Below the pieces are notes generated by a model that had not been told where the DNA came from, made no database searches, and saw only the letters and a list, made by a program, of their open reading frames with translations. DNA of 64,000 nt from Bin87 sp965203985 (GTDB lineage: Bacteria > Chloroflexota > Dehalococcoidia > Lucifugimonadales > UBA3495). Position numbers and translations under genes: made by a program. The stretch lies in the NCBI GenBank assembly GCA_965203985.1, contig CBDBDS010000013.1, positions 1,116,001 through 1,180,000 of the forward strand, written 5' to 3'. The number at the start of each line of letters is the position of its first letter. Position 1 is the first letter of the stretch. This document shows, piece by piece, positions 44,495 through 53,213 of the stretch.

Positions 44495-44761
44495 ATGGCG
44501 CACCCTACCCTAACCGCAGCCGAAGTTTCGGCGCTGGGCAAAAAAATCTACCAAGAAAAAATCAAGCCCAGGATGGCTGAATCGGACATCGGCAAGTATG
44601 TAATCCTAGATGTGGACAGCGGCGATTACGAGATCGACGAAAGAGCCGTTGCGGCCAGCGCGAGGTTGCGGGAAAGGAAGCCCGACGCCTTTGGATACGG
44701 TTTGCGCGTGGGTTACTCCGCCGCATACTTTTTTGGATGGGATGAGGAGCCAAAGCTGTGA
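44495..44761 (+). CDS. Small protein, IKP-GK-YE domain (copy 2)
   Basis: The protein has 88 residues from the ATG at 44495, with a GTG at 44459 as a possible longer start. It reads KKIYQEKIKPRM, GKYVILDVDSGDYEID, then LRVGYSAAYFFGW and terminal EEPKL. These match the C-terminal domain of the enzyme at 3099 closely (AIYETRIKPGL, GKLLIINTETGEYEL, IGHPAVDYWGW, EEPKL). As there, the stop CTGTGA overlaps the next gene's start. It is the direct partner of the protease at 44758. Confidence 0.78.
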   Translation: MAHPTLTAAEVSALGKKIYQEKIKPRMAESDIGKYVILDVDSGDYEIDERAVAASARLRERKPDAFGYGLRVGYSAAYFFGWDEEPKL

Positions 44762-45132
44762 CCAACGGCGGCGTGACCCGCACTCGCAAACCTCTGGTTC
44801 CGATAACGGTACTGGACAGTATCGGCGTTCCGCATACACTGCCCGTTGTTCTCGATACGGCCTTCACCGGCGAGTTGGTTTTACCGGAGCCATATGTTCG
44901 TCGTTTGTTTTTGACGATGAACGAACAGTACGATGGACGACCGGCAACCGGCGATATCATTACGATACCCGCGGGTGAAGCCACAGTTGTATGGAGAGGG
45001 AGCCGTCGCAACGTCAAGGTACTTCAACTGGGCGTAGAACCCCTCCTCGGCATGGAATTTCTCTGGAACCACCGCATCACCATTGACGCCGTTGCCGACG
45101 GCGTAGTGACTATCACCCCCTTGGGAGGCTGA
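44758..45132 (+). CDS. Clan AA aspartic protease-like protein, DTAF variant
   Basis: A 124-residue retropepsin-like protein. The active-site segment reads DTAFTGELVL, with Ala where the related protein at 4253 has Gly (DTGFTG). The second hallmark is present as LLGMEFLWNHRITID. The start GTG overlaps the stop of the small-domain gene by four bases, an arrangement identical to that at 4253. Ala in this place occurs in some bacterial members, so activity is not excluded. It lies inside the E1 operon, between the alpha and beta genes. Confidence 0.78.
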   Translation: MTNGGVTRTRKPLVPITVLDSIGVPHTLPVVLDTAFTGELVLPEPYVRRLFLTMNEQYDGRPATGDIITIPAGEATVVWRGSRRNVKVLQLGVEPLLGMEFLWNHRITIDAVADGVVTITPLGG

Positions 45133-45134
45133 CC

Positions 45135-46190
45135 ATGACTACTCTCACCGAAACCCCCATGCTTCCCCCGCCGGGGGAGACTCGCGAAATCCAAACCCGT
45201 GAAGCGATCAACGAGGCCCTGCTTCAGGAGATGCGCCGCGACGAGACCGTCATCATCATGGGCGAGGAAATCGCCGGCGGCGCGGGACGCGAGCACCTGG
45301 GAATCGTCGACGCCTGGGGCGGCGCCTTCCGCACCACCCGGGGATTGATTCAGGAGTTCGGAAACGAGCGGGTGCTCGATACTCCGCTCTCCGAAGCAGC
45401 CTTCGTAGGTACTGCCATCGGCGCGGCTTCTACCGGGATGCGCGCCGTCGCTGAGCTGATGTTCGTCGACTTCGTGGGCGTTTGCATGGACCAACTGCTG
45501 AACAACGCCGCCAAGATGCGTTACATGTTCGGCGGTCAGGTCAAGGTGCCCTTCGTCATGCTGACCCGCATCGGCGCCGGGTTCGGCAGCGCGGCCCAGC
45601 ACTCGGAATCTTTCTACTCGCTGTTCAGCCACATCCCTGGTCTCAAGGGCGTTTGCCCGTCCGACGCGTACACGGCCAAGGGGCTATTGCTCTCCGCCAT
45701 CCGTGACGACGACCCGGTGGTCTTCTTTGAACACAAAGGACTGTACGGCGAGACCTGTCCGGTGCCCGAGGACATGTACACCTTGCCCCTGGGCAAGGCA
45801 CGCACCGTGCGTCCCGGAACCGACCTCACCATGGTGGGCATCAGCAAGATGACCTGGGTCGCCGTGGAGGCTGCCGAGGAGTTGGCCAAAGAGGGCATTA
45901 ACGCCGAGGTCATCGACCTGCTTAGCGTGTCCCCCATCGATTACGACCACGTGCTGGACTCGGTACGCCGCACCCACCGTTTGCTGGTGGTGGACGAGGA
46001 TACGCCGGTGTGCAGCATCTCGTCCGACATCTGCGCGCGGGTTGCCGAGGAAGCTTTCGACTACCTGGATGCGCCGCCCTCGCGGGTGACGCCGCCACAT
46101 ACGCCGGTTCCCTACAGCCGGGCCCTGGAGAACATCTACCTGCCCAACGCGGAGCGGGTGGTGAACACGGCGCGCAGATTGATGGCATAG
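45135..46190 (+). CDS. Pyruvate/2-oxoacid dehydrogenase E1 beta subunit
   Basis: The 351-residue beta chain has the substrate-facing Tyr/Phe and Glu regions (QTREAINEALLQEMRRDET, IMGEEI) near the start, DTPLSEAAFVGTAIGAA, and GKARTVRPGTDLTMVGI in the C-terminal half. It begins two bases after the protease stop with GGAGG at a good distance, showing the cassette and E1 beta are co-transcribed. Pairs with the alpha chain at 43138. Confidence 0.94.
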   Translation: MTTLTETPMLPPPGETREIQTREAINEALLQEMRRDETVIIMGEEIAGGAGREHLGIVDAWGGAFRTTRGLIQEFGNERVLDTPLSEAAFVGTAIGAASTGMRAVAELMFVDFVGVCMDQLLNNAAKMRYMFGGQVKVPFVMLTRIGAGFGSAAQHSESFYSLFSHIPGLKGVCPSDAYTAKGLLLSAIRDDDPVVFFEHKGLYGETCPVPEDMYTLPLGKARTVRPGTDLTMVGISKMTWVAVEAAEELAKEGINAEVIDLLSVSPIDYDHVLDSVRRTHRLLVVDEDTPVCSISSDICARVAEEAFDYLDAPPSRVTPPHTPVPYSRALENIYLPNAERVVNTARRLMA

Positions 46191-46202
46191 CCGGAAACCA
46201 CA

Positions 46203-46232
46203 GGGGCGGGCCGGAAACCCGCCCCGATTTTT
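46203..46232 (+). terminator. Rho-independent terminator of the E1 operon
   Basis: GGGGCGGG/CCCGCCCC, an 8-bp stem, is followed by GATTTTT, 12 bases after the E1 beta stop. Confidence 0.8.
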
Positions 46233-46271
46233 GTGCGACGATCAATTCGATCAATTTTGGAGGCCAAAATC

Positions 46272-47156
46272 ATGACCACAGTAGGAAGCGGAAAGCACAC
46301 CTACACTCTCACTTCTGACTGGGCCAAGATGCCCGACGCGCACCCCCTGGGAGCGGTCAGCGCGCTGGCTAGCGATTCGGCCGGCGACATCTACGCATTT
46401 CACCGGGCCGACCCGCCCATTGCCATCTTCGACCGCAATGACGGCTCGTTCAAGAGCGGCTGGGGGAACGGCGGGTTCGTCTATGCCCACGGGCTTTACA
46501 TTGAGGACGACATCGTGTACCTGACCGACCGGGACACGTCGACCTGCATCATGTATACGCTGGACGGCAAGCCAATCCAGATGCTCGGCCGTAACGGCGT
46601 TCATTCCGATACCGGCTGTGAGGTCGCCGGAGCGCTCGTTCCGCGGGCCGCCGGACCCTTCAACTACCCCGCGGAACTGGTGCCGTCGCCCAGCGGAGAC
46701 CTGTACGTGGCGGACGGTTACCGCAACGCCCGCATCCATCGCTTCGACAACGACGGGCGCCTCAAATATTCCTGGGGCAAGCCGGGCAAGGAACATCCCT
46801 ACGAGTTCCACCTGCCGCACAGCCTGCTGGTGACCCGCGACGACCGGGTTTACGTCTGCGACCGGGAGAACAGCCGCATCCAGGTGTTCAACACCTCCGG
46901 CGACTTTCTGACGATGTGGACCGACACCTGCCGCCCCACCGACATCGCGGAGACTCCCGAAGGCGATTTCGTCGTCAGCCAGCTGGCGCCGCTGGACGAG
47001 TCTCACCCACCGAGGGTGGCGATATTCGACCGGGACGGCAACGTGCTGGCACGCTGGGACAGCCGCTCTGCCCACGGCATCTGGTGCGATGCCCACGGGG
47101 ATATTTTCCTGGCGCTGACCGGCGACCGTGCGGTGGACAAGTACGGCCGCGGCTGA
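46272..47156 (+). CDS. NHL-type beta-propeller protein
   Basis: The product has 294 residues from the ATG at 46272, which follows TTGGAGG; an upstream GTG at 46233 lies in the terminator. About six blades with the pattern DGxLYVADxxNxRIxxF are visible, for example PSGDLYVADGYRNARIHRF and DDRVYVCDRENSRIQVF, as in NHL and peptidyl-amidating lyase-like propellers. There is no signal peptide. Its role is unknown. Confidence 0.85.
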   Translation: MTTVGSGKHTYTLTSDWAKMPDAHPLGAVSALASDSAGDIYAFHRADPPIAIFDRNDGSFKSGWGNGGFVYAHGLYIEDDIVYLTDRDTSTCIMYTLDGKPIQMLGRNGVHSDTGCEVAGALVPRAAGPFNYPAELVPSPSGDLYVADGYRNARIHRFDNDGRLKYSWGKPGKEHPYEFHLPHSLLVTRDDRVYVCDRENSRIQVFNTSGDFLTMWTDTCRPTDIAETPEGDFVVSQLAPLDESHPPRVAIFDRDGNVLARWDSRSAHGIWCDAHGDIFLALTGDRAVDKYGRG

Positions 47157-47187
47157 GCGCTGCGCGTTCTGATCGACGCCAACATCC

Positions 47188-47214
47188 GGGGGCGGACCAC
47201 AGTCGCCCCCTTTT
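47188..47214 (+). terminator. Rho-independent terminator after the beta-propeller gene
   Basis: GGGGGCG/CGCCCCC, 7-bp stem, followed by TTTT, 32 bases after the stop. Confidence 0.75.
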
Positions 47215-47282
47215 GATTGATTTCGGTCTGCTACAATCGGCCGAACCGTCGCTACCGGCGGACGCAGTAGGAGAATAGCGTC

Positions 47283-48410
47283 ATGGATCTTGGCCTTTTT
47301 TACCAAATTCAGGTGCCCAAGCCCTGGGACGACAAGAGCGAAACCCGCAAGTTCCAGGAAATGATGGACCAGGTGTGCTTCGCGGAAGAGATCGGCATGA
47401 CCTCCGTGTGGTTCGTGGAGCACCATTTTCGTTCTGAATGGTCACACTCCAGCGCTCCGGACATAACCCTGGCAGCGCTGAGTCAGCGAACCACCAACAT
47501 GCGGCTGGGCATCGCCGTGGTGCTGGCGCCGTTGCATCATCCGTTGAACGTGGCGTCCCGCCTGGCAACGCTGGATGTGATCTCCGGCGGACGTGTGGAC
47601 CTGGGAATTGGCCGCTCGGGCTATCCTTATCAAATGCTTCCCTACGGATCAGATCTGGCCGACGTGTCCGAGATGGTCGAGGAATATTTGCAGATCATTC
47701 CGGGCGCGTGGACTGAGGAAACGTTCGGGTTCGAAGGCAAGCATTATCAGATACCGCCTCGGGAGGTGATACCGAAACCCGTGCAGAAACCCCATCCGCC
47801 GATTTGGCAGGCGGTCAGCCAGGAGTTCACCGCTGAAAAAGTGGGTCGGCAGGGTCTGGGTTGCCTGGCGCAAACCAGCGTCGGACTGGAACGAGCTGAG
47901 GGGTTGATCCAGATTTATCGCGATGCCATCGCCAATCCGGAGCCGGCCACCAAGCTGGTTTATCCGCGTGTCGCCGGCAATACCGTGGGCCTGTGCATGG
48001 AGAACCGGCAAAAGGCGTTCGAGCGGGCCGAGACCATCATCGACTGGTATCGGGAGCAGCAGCGCATTCGTGATTCATACGTTTGGCAGGGCTACGACCC
48101 CGCCAAGGTTCCCGAAGACTATCAGTGGCATTACCAGCGTGCGGTCAACGCTGATACGGCTCGCGCCGATGAGGTTACTTCGCGCCAATTGATTGAGGAA
48201 GGCGGCCGCTTCTGCATCGGCGATCCCGACGATTGCATCAAGTATATCGAAGACTACGAGCGGATGGGCGTGGATGAAATCATGCCGCTGTTTCAGGTCG
48301 GGCCGGTGACCCATGACGAAGTGATGGAGACCCTGCGCCTGTTCGGCAAATACATCATCCCGCATTTCAAGGAGAAAGCGCGTCGGGATGCTTTGGTGGC
48401 CGACGACTGA
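47283..48410 (+). CDS. Luciferase-like (LLM) flavin-dependent oxidoreductase
   Basis: The 375 residues form the TIM barrel of F420- or FMN-dependent LLM oxidoreductases. GMTSVWFVEHHF, MRLGIAVVLAPLHHPLNVAS and DVISGGRVDLGIGRSGYPY are the hallmarks. The probable cofactor is FMNH2 or F420H2; substrate unknown. It starts behind GTAGGAG, after a terminator. Confidence 0.92.
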   Translation: MDLGLFYQIQVPKPWDDKSETRKFQEMMDQVCFAEEIGMTSVWFVEHHFRSEWSHSSAPDITLAALSQRTTNMRLGIAVVLAPLHHPLNVASRLATLDVISGGRVDLGIGRSGYPYQMLPYGSDLADVSEMVEEYLQIIPGAWTEETFGFEGKHYQIPPREVIPKPVQKPHPPIWQAVSQEFTAEKVGRQGLGCLAQTSVGLERAEGLIQIYRDAIANPEPATKLVYPRVAGNTVGLCMENRQKAFERAETIIDWYREQQRIRDSYVWQGYDPAKVPEDYQWHYQRAVNADTARADEVTSRQLIEEGGRFCIGDPDDCIKYIEDYERMGVDEIMPLFQVGPVTHDEVMETLRLFGKYIIPHFKEKARRDALVADD

Positions 48411-48531
48411 TCTGACCTTCCGCAATTCGAACTCGATTGCGATGGTGAATTCCTGATACTGAAAGATTTGGCATGAGCCATCCCGGATTTTAGGAAACGA
48501 GGAAATCGGTTCGGGAAAGGGCTGAAACAAC

Positions 48532-48586
48532 AAGCCCCCTTCTGGTGGAGTGGGAGTGTCCAAACTCCAAACCACCGAGGGGGCTT
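48532..48586 (+). terminator. Hairpin terminator after the LLM gene
   Basis: Imperfect long stem AAGCCCCCTTCTGGTGG against CCACCGAGGGGGCTT with an inner small stem. Only TTTCG follows, so strength is uncertain. Confidence 0.5.
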
Positions 48587-48620
48587 TCGTATGTTGCGGC
48601 AGGGGTGGGTCTTCGGCGAG

Positions 48621-49558
48621 CAGGGCTATCGCATATGGATGTTGGCGAACTGGGAGAGGATGTTGATGAGGAAGCTATCGTCCCAACCGGCCCGTTTCAG
48701 TTTGCCCCGCATTGGCCCCTTGCTCGGTTCCAGTCGCGCCAGGTTCAGCACCAGTTTGGGCAGCGACGCCAGGTTCTCCGCACAATGTCGTTGCAACGCT
48801 GCGGCGGCCTAGCCTGGCTCAGCAGGTAGTAGCGAGTTTGTTCGCTGACTTCGTCCTGTCGTCGGGTTGCGCTCACCTTGCCCACCGCCTGCAAACCGGG
48901 CCAGTCCTGCCGTTCTTGCAGCCAGGCGATGCGATTGGTCAAAGATCGGAGTAACCACCTTGCCGCGCAAACTCAGCATTTCCAACAGCCTGGGCGCCGC
49001 CGCAATCTCGTTGGACTTATCGTGATTGGTCAAGAGACGGGGCCACCTGCCCCAACACCAGGCGCTGCTCGTCGGCCCAGGCGGTGACTGGATGCAGCGG
49101 CGATTGCCCTACGGCCCGGTCGTAAGAACGGCGCAAGGTCTTGCCATCCAATGGCACCACACCCGCAATGCCTCCGCAAACTGCGCCATGAACCCCGGAA
49201 ACCACCGCTGGAAAGCTTCGGGGTCCAGCATCTTCAGCACTCGGGAAAAGGTGTCGTGGCTGGGAATGCCGTTTTCCAGCTTCAGAAAGGATTGCAGCAA
49301 GTCCCGTTTGGCGCGGCCGTAGAGCTCCATGTCGGTGCGGAGCCTGCGCCGTGCCGCGACACGGGGTCTGTCGCCGCTGACCACGGTGCGGAGGGCGATG
49401 ACCAGAATGTCGTGCAGGGAATGGAGGCGGGCATTGACCGTGCGCGGATCGTCCAGTTCAGCAAATACGTCGGCCAACTCGCTCATGGTGTCTTCCCCTC
49501 CGCCACGGTTTGGACAACATCATAACCAACACCTCAATTTTCATATGCGACAGCTCTG
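48621..49558 (-). mobile_element. Decayed ISAs1-type insertion sequence
   Basis: The ends are imperfect inverted repeats: CAGGGCTATCGCATATG at the left and the complement of CATATGCGACAGCTCTG at the right, 15 of 17 matching. The 938 bases hold only a broken ISAs1 transposase. No target duplication was seen at the ends, which fits an old insertion or rearrangement. It marks the left border of an accessory region. Confidence 0.75.
48626..49486 (-). pseudogene. ISAs1 transposase, frameshifted
   Basis: Three or more frame changes split the gene. The N-terminal part (MSELADVFAELDDPRTVNA to FAEALR, 49486 to about 49150) is followed in another frame by PLDGKTLRRSYDRA (about 49140), then KSNEIAAAPRLLEMLSLRG (about 49000), WLQERQDWPGLQAVGKV (about 48920) and the C-terminal LKRAGWDDSFLINILSQF ending at 48626. 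All family blocks are present in order, so the gene was once complete. Confidence 0.88.
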
Positions 49559-50170
49559 GATGGGTTCCAGGCCGCGCTTACCGCCTTCAACGCTCAGGTG
49601 GTGGTGTGCGGAGCCCATGCGACGTTGAACGTCGTGGTTGACCCCAGTTTAATCACCATTGCACGTACATTGGAATGGAAATCAAATCACGAATATACGT
49701 TCGTGATCGCGAAATTCAGGCTCAACGAGAAGGCACTCCGTAGGCGATCGAAGGCTCAATACTGGATCCGGGTAGCTTGATCCGTGCTCGTGGGGTGGGC
49801 GCGGAGAAGCGGGTGTAGACACCGATTGGTCTCCTTGGTGAGATGGTGTGGATAGTACCAGACTGGGCTGGTGGCGAGTTGATGACGATGACGATGATGA
49901 GGTCGGGGCGGAGGCTTGTCTGCCCGGGCTGGTGGTTGGCACGGCTGTCGAGGTTGTTGGCCGGCGGAAACGTCCATGATCAACAGCCTCCTGGATTTCT
50001 TCGTGGGCGGTTAGGACGGGATGGCGGAGGGGTCGGCAATTGTAATGCAGCAAATGCGCGGTCTAAAGCCCGTAGAGTGATTGAAACCGTTACAGGCTGG
50101 TGTTTCCCCTTGCCAGGGCCGCAAAATGCCGTCAGCGGCCGTCTGGTGCGCCAAATGAGGGCTGTGCGTC
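49559..50170. other. Gene-poor stretch with one copy of a dispersed repeat
   Basis: No convincing gene in 612 bases. The only notable structure is the 125-base repeat at 49843-49967. A minus-strand frame from 49977, with a good AGGAGG, encodes low-complexity Pro/His/Arg residues across the repeat and was not accepted. Confidence 0.6.
49843..49967 (+). repeat. Dispersed direct repeat, copy 1
   Basis: About 125 bases starting ATGGTGTGGATAGTACCAGA; matches 53013-53127 at roughly 85% identity with a 9-base extra ATGACGATG unit. Both copies lie in non-coding DNA of the accessory region. Confidence 0.8.
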
Positions 50171-50437
50171 GTGGGTAGGGTGTCCAACCCTGCGCTCTCG
50201 GCTCCCATGCGGACCTGCCTGGTGGGCACGGCGCTGCTGCCGTGGTTGGCTCTTTTCTCGGGGACCTACGGCCTGTACTTCCACGTCGTGCTGGCGGCCA
50301 CGCTCCTGGCCCAATGGCTGCTCATACCCATGCTGGTCTTGGCGGCGCCCCTGGTCGCGCTGTTGCTGGTGTTCCTGCCGGCCGGCGCACTCTGTGCTGC
50401 CTTGGGGAGACCGCCCCGGGGTGGATCGGCCGGATGA
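50171..50437 (+). CDS. Small membrane protein
   Basis: This 88-residue protein consists mostly of two or three hydrophobic helices (LVGTALLPWLALFSGTYGLYF; HVVLAATLLAQWLLIPMLVLA in part). The GTG start is at 50171. Its stop overlaps the next gene in an ATGA, supporting coding. No family recognised. Confidence 0.6.
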   Translation: MGRVSNPALSAPMRTCLVGTALLPWLALFSGTYGLYFHVVLAATLLAQWLLIPMLVLAAPLVALLLVFLPAGALCAALGRPPRGGSAG

Positions 50438-50643
50438 CCCGCGCCGGATGCTTGGTGTCCGTGGGGTTCGCCGTTGTCTACGGCGGGTTGATGTTGGTGA
50501 TTGCAGTGGCACCGGCGTTTGCGGACGGAGCGGCCGAGACAATCGACTTCTCGCTGTCCTGGCGCGCCGGAGTGCTGGTGGTCGCGTTGCTGGCGACGTG
50601 GTGGGCCTGGTGCTGGCCGGCTTTGGTACGCCGGGCTGCGTAA
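50434..50643 (+). CDS. Small membrane protein, coupled partner
   Basis: A 69-residue protein with two hydrophobic helices (LVSVGFAVVYGGLMLVIAVA and AGVLVVALLATWWAWCW) linked by a short polar loop. The ATG overlaps the preceding stop. With the previous gene it resembles a two-protein membrane unit such as those accompanying conjugative or plasmid systems, but no homology is claimed. Confidence 0.6.
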   Translation: MTRAGCLVSVGFAVVYGGLMLVIAVAPAFADGAAETIDFSLSWRAGVLVVALLATWWAWCWPALVRRAA

Positions 50644-50694
50644 ACCCTGTAGTGGTGGCGGCGGTGCCATGTGGACGGCGGTGGCGCGGGCAAC

Positions 50695-50721
50695 AAAAAG
50701 CCCCGCTCCATTAGAGCAGGG
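50695..50721 (-). terminator. Rho-independent terminator, minus strand
   Basis: Stem CCCTGCTC/GAGCGGGG followed on the minus strand by CTTTTTG. It lies about 120 bases downstream of the tandem MazF-like gene, the likely transcript it ends. Confidence 0.7.
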
Positions 50722-50838
50722 AGGTTGCTTACAGCCTGGTGTGGCGCTGGTCGCCTACGGCGTAGCTACAACGGCCTGATAAGGGTCAGGTTGGCGATGT
50801 AGGTTCATCTGACGGCTAGCCCCTGGGTTGTCCATTCG

Positions 50839-51552
50839 TCAACCGGCAGTCGGAAGGGCCGGTGGCCCGACAACTTCCATGAGACGGTCGATGGCCCTTT
50901 GCAATTCAGATCTGGATATGGTGCCCCAAGCTGTTCCCAAGCGGTGGCTGGCAGAAACTGGCCACACGTAAGCTGGCAGGAATGAGGTTCCGACTAAGGT
51001 CGGGCAGGATAAGATCGGCACTGCCAAACGGTCGGCGCCGGGCTTGCTAGGCGCAACCTGCATTACCATCGCCATGTCATTGCGGTGATTGTAATGTAGG
51101 ACGAGAAATTTATCAGATCCGGCAAAACGATTCGGTTCAATTACATTGTAGACCGAGCCGGGCGTGAATCGGTCTTGCATCATTGCTTCAGTGTCTCGCA
51201 GAATCCAACGGAGAACGAACCGTACCTGATCAAGGTCCTCGGGCAATGCCATCCCTGAGCGTGGTTTTCCCAAATCGGAAACCTTAACAGTCCGTAGCCC
51301 ATCGACCAGCGCACAGGAATTGGCGCCGTACAGCTCGACTTCCCAATCATTTTCGTGCGCCTTGTCAGGCGACATCGTCGGCACAACCAATATGTCATTG
51401 CCGTCGTCAGAAGCTCCGCGGCCCATCACCAGCACTGGGTGTTCCCCATCGGGCTCGTGCCCTTGTACTGACCACGGCTTTACTAGCCGTATTTCGCCCT
51501 GAACTACCGCACTCAAGAAACGTTGCTCTCGCCTGATTCGGCAACTGACCAT
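50839..51552 (-). CDS. Tandem MazF/PemK-like protein
   Basis: The frame has 237 codons, and both halves look like MazF/PemK toxins. Half one: GEIRLVKPWSVQGHEPDGEH, a strand VLVMG, a conserved TMSP, and CALVDGLRTVKVSDLGKP, which matches the MazF C-terminus (D-LRTV--S-LGK). Half two: PGSVYNVIEPNRFAGSDKF, LVLHYNHRND, then GTAWGTISRSELQRAIDRL. The start may be ATG 51552 (40-base overlap with the upstream gene) or a TTG overlapping its stop. It may be an endoribonuclease toxin or a degenerate relative. The upstream gene is the candidate antitoxin. Confidence 0.65.
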   Translation of the reverse strand: MVSCRIRREQRFLSAVVQGEIRLVKPWSVQGHEPDGEHPVLVMGRGASDDGNDILVVPTMSPDKAHENDWEVELYGANSCALVDGLRTVKVSDLGKPRSGMALPEDLDQVRFVLRWILRDTEAMMQDRFTPGSVYNVIEPNRFAGSDKFLVLHYNHRNDMAMVMQVAPSKPGADRLAVPILSCPTLVGTSFLPAYVWPVSASHRLGTAWGTISRSELQRAIDRLMEVVGPPALPTAG

Positions 51553-52055
51553 GAGTCGGCATCGTCAGCTGGCACTAGGCTCAATTCCCTGTCGGTAGAC
51601 ACAGGAACCGAGGTGACGTGCTCAATGGCAATGTCCACTGCCGTAAAGGCTTTGCCTAGGGAGTAACACACCGGGAAGATGGGATGTTCGTATTTCGCTT
51701 CTGCTACTAGGTTTATGAGCCGTTCCAGCCTTTCCTGGCTTAGCCAGCTGACCACCAGTTCCGTGAAATCAGGGCCATCGCGAACGTCCTTTGTATGGGC
51801 TTTGGCTATCTTCAGCAGATCCTGGCGGTCTCGTCCGACCAACCAGTTGGCGACTAGGTCGTCGAATGACCGTAGATGTATGCTGTCCCAGCCCATTGTA
51901 AGAGCTAGTCCTCTCCAGCCTGGGATGTCCAAGAGGACCAAGTCAACGGCCTCGCAGTCCGTGGGTTCCGATTCAGGAAGCGAAAGTGTTCGTCCCATTT
52001 CCCGGTCGCTTTCGAGAGCAGTGTAAGATTTCCGACGTACCTCCGTTGCGATCAT
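51513..52055 (-). CDS. Hypothetical protein, candidate partner of the MazF-like gene
   Basis: A 180-residue soluble, mildly acidic protein with a strong AGGAGG before the ATG. It is mostly helical (DDLVANWLVGRDRQDLLKIA; LSQERLERLINLVAEA), followed by an acidic unstructured tail. It shows no DNA-binding domain that I recognise. Because it overlaps the MazF-like gene it could be its antitoxin, which would be larger than usual. Confidence 0.65.
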   Translation of the reverse strand: MIATEVRRKSYTALESDREMGRTLSLPESEPTDCEAVDLVLLDIPGWRGLALTMGWDSIHLRSFDDLVANWLVGRDRQDLLKIAKAHTKDVRDGPDFTELVVSWLSQERLERLINLVAEAKYEHPIFPVCYSLGKAFTAVDIAIEHVTSVPVSTDRELSLVPADDADSWSVAESGESNVS

Positions 52056-53012
52056 TATTTTCCTCCTGTTGCGGCCCGGTGATGCCCGGGCAAACGCAAT
52101 GTGGTGTGCAGTGTGGCGTGTTATCGTCTAGCGTGAGCGTTTTCCAAATCTCGGACAGGTTTAAACGCGTCGTGAACCAACTAAGGGGGATCTATGGTCC
52201 GGGTACGACTCGGATCCAGAGCACTGCGGTTGCAGTCCGAGATAGCAAGCTGGGCGCAGCCCGGTTCTTGGGACAGGAGGCATCTTCCCGTCGTTGACGG
52301 CGGTGCTACGTTTCAATACCGAAAAGCGAGGCAGACGGCCAGACCGCGAGCGTCGGCCGAAGATGGCGGAACTCCGTCAAGTTGGCGTGACGGATCCGTC
52401 TTCATCGTAATCTTGGAGACGTTGCCAACGTGGTCCATGTCCTGTTGGAGGACGCGGATTCTACCTGGGATGGTGGCGGCTCCCACGGATACGGACGTTG
52501 GGTTGGTCGTCATCAATTGCTCCTCGCTACAGGCGGGGCTAACTGCGGCAAGCACCATCGTTGTCATTAATACTGTACCACAGGACTACGGTTAGTCTGC
52601 CGTGGTGAAGTTTTGCGGGAATATACGTTGTTAGCGACAGCACTGTCAAATCTGACGGTTCTCAGAGAGTAGGTACATGACGAAATTCGGTGACTTCGCG
52701 CGATACTGAAGGCGATACCGTTAAGTGAGCCGGGTTTCGCAGACTGCTTCAGCGCATCAACCGCCTTGGACGAGTGCCTAAAGGCTTAGCCCGAAACCAA
52801 CGACGAGATACGGGGGGCGGTTCGGCGAGGGATGAGGGGTCAGGGAATGGGCTGGCGAGGGCTGATGCCGACGGAATGAATGATGCGAGGTGTGTTCGCC
52901 ACTCCAATGGCATCGCTGGAAAGTTGGAGTTACAAGATTCCCGTGCAGCCGATCCCAGTCGAGTGGCCGAAGAGGAGGCGTGGTCGTCCACGAAAATGAT
53001 CTCCATCGTCAT

Positions 53013-53127
53013 ATGGTGTGGATTGTATCAGGCTGGGCTGGTGGCGAGTCGATGACGATGAGGTCGGGGCGGAGGCTCCTCTGCCTGGGCTGGTGGTTGT
53101 CGCGGCTGTCGAGGTTGTTGGGCGGTG
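53013..53127 (+). repeat. Dispersed direct repeat, copy 2
   Basis: About 115 bases; the counterpart of 49843-49967. Starts ATGGTGTGGATTGTATCAGG. It lies just downstream (minus direction) of the ankyrin remnant. Confidence 0.8.
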
Positions 53128-53143
53128 GCGCCAATGTCGAGAA

Positions 53144-53164
53144 GAGCCCGCCGCTGGCGGGCTC
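53144..53164 (-). terminator. Hairpin downstream of the ankyrin remnant
   Basis: Perfect 9-bp stem GAGCCCGCC/GGCGGGCTC with a three-base loop, followed on the minus strand by TTCTC. Moderate terminator. Confidence 0.55.
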
Positions 53165-53213
53165 GAATGCGTCCGTGCCTGTAGCGGCCGTTGGCGGGTG
53201 TGCGCTCAGCCGG

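Larger units (their letters stand above)
52056..53213. other. Gene-poor stretch of about 1.16 kb
   Basis: No gene could be accepted. A minus-strand frame at 52313-52567 begins like a shortened lipoprotein leader (LAAVSPACS) but lacks a full signal peptide. Another at 52749-53012 follows the second repeat copy but has no recognisable content. The stretch also holds the repeat (53013-53127) and a hairpin at 53144-53164. Confidence 0.6.

Noticed and set aside
49756..49977. Minus-strand frame with AGGAGG before an ATG
   Set aside because: Encodes Pro/His/Arg low-complexity residues across a non-coding repeat whose second copy is not open in this frame.
52313..52567. Possible small lipoprotein (minus strand)
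   Set aside because: The leader before the Cys is only 12 residues with no positively charged start and no upstream start codon.
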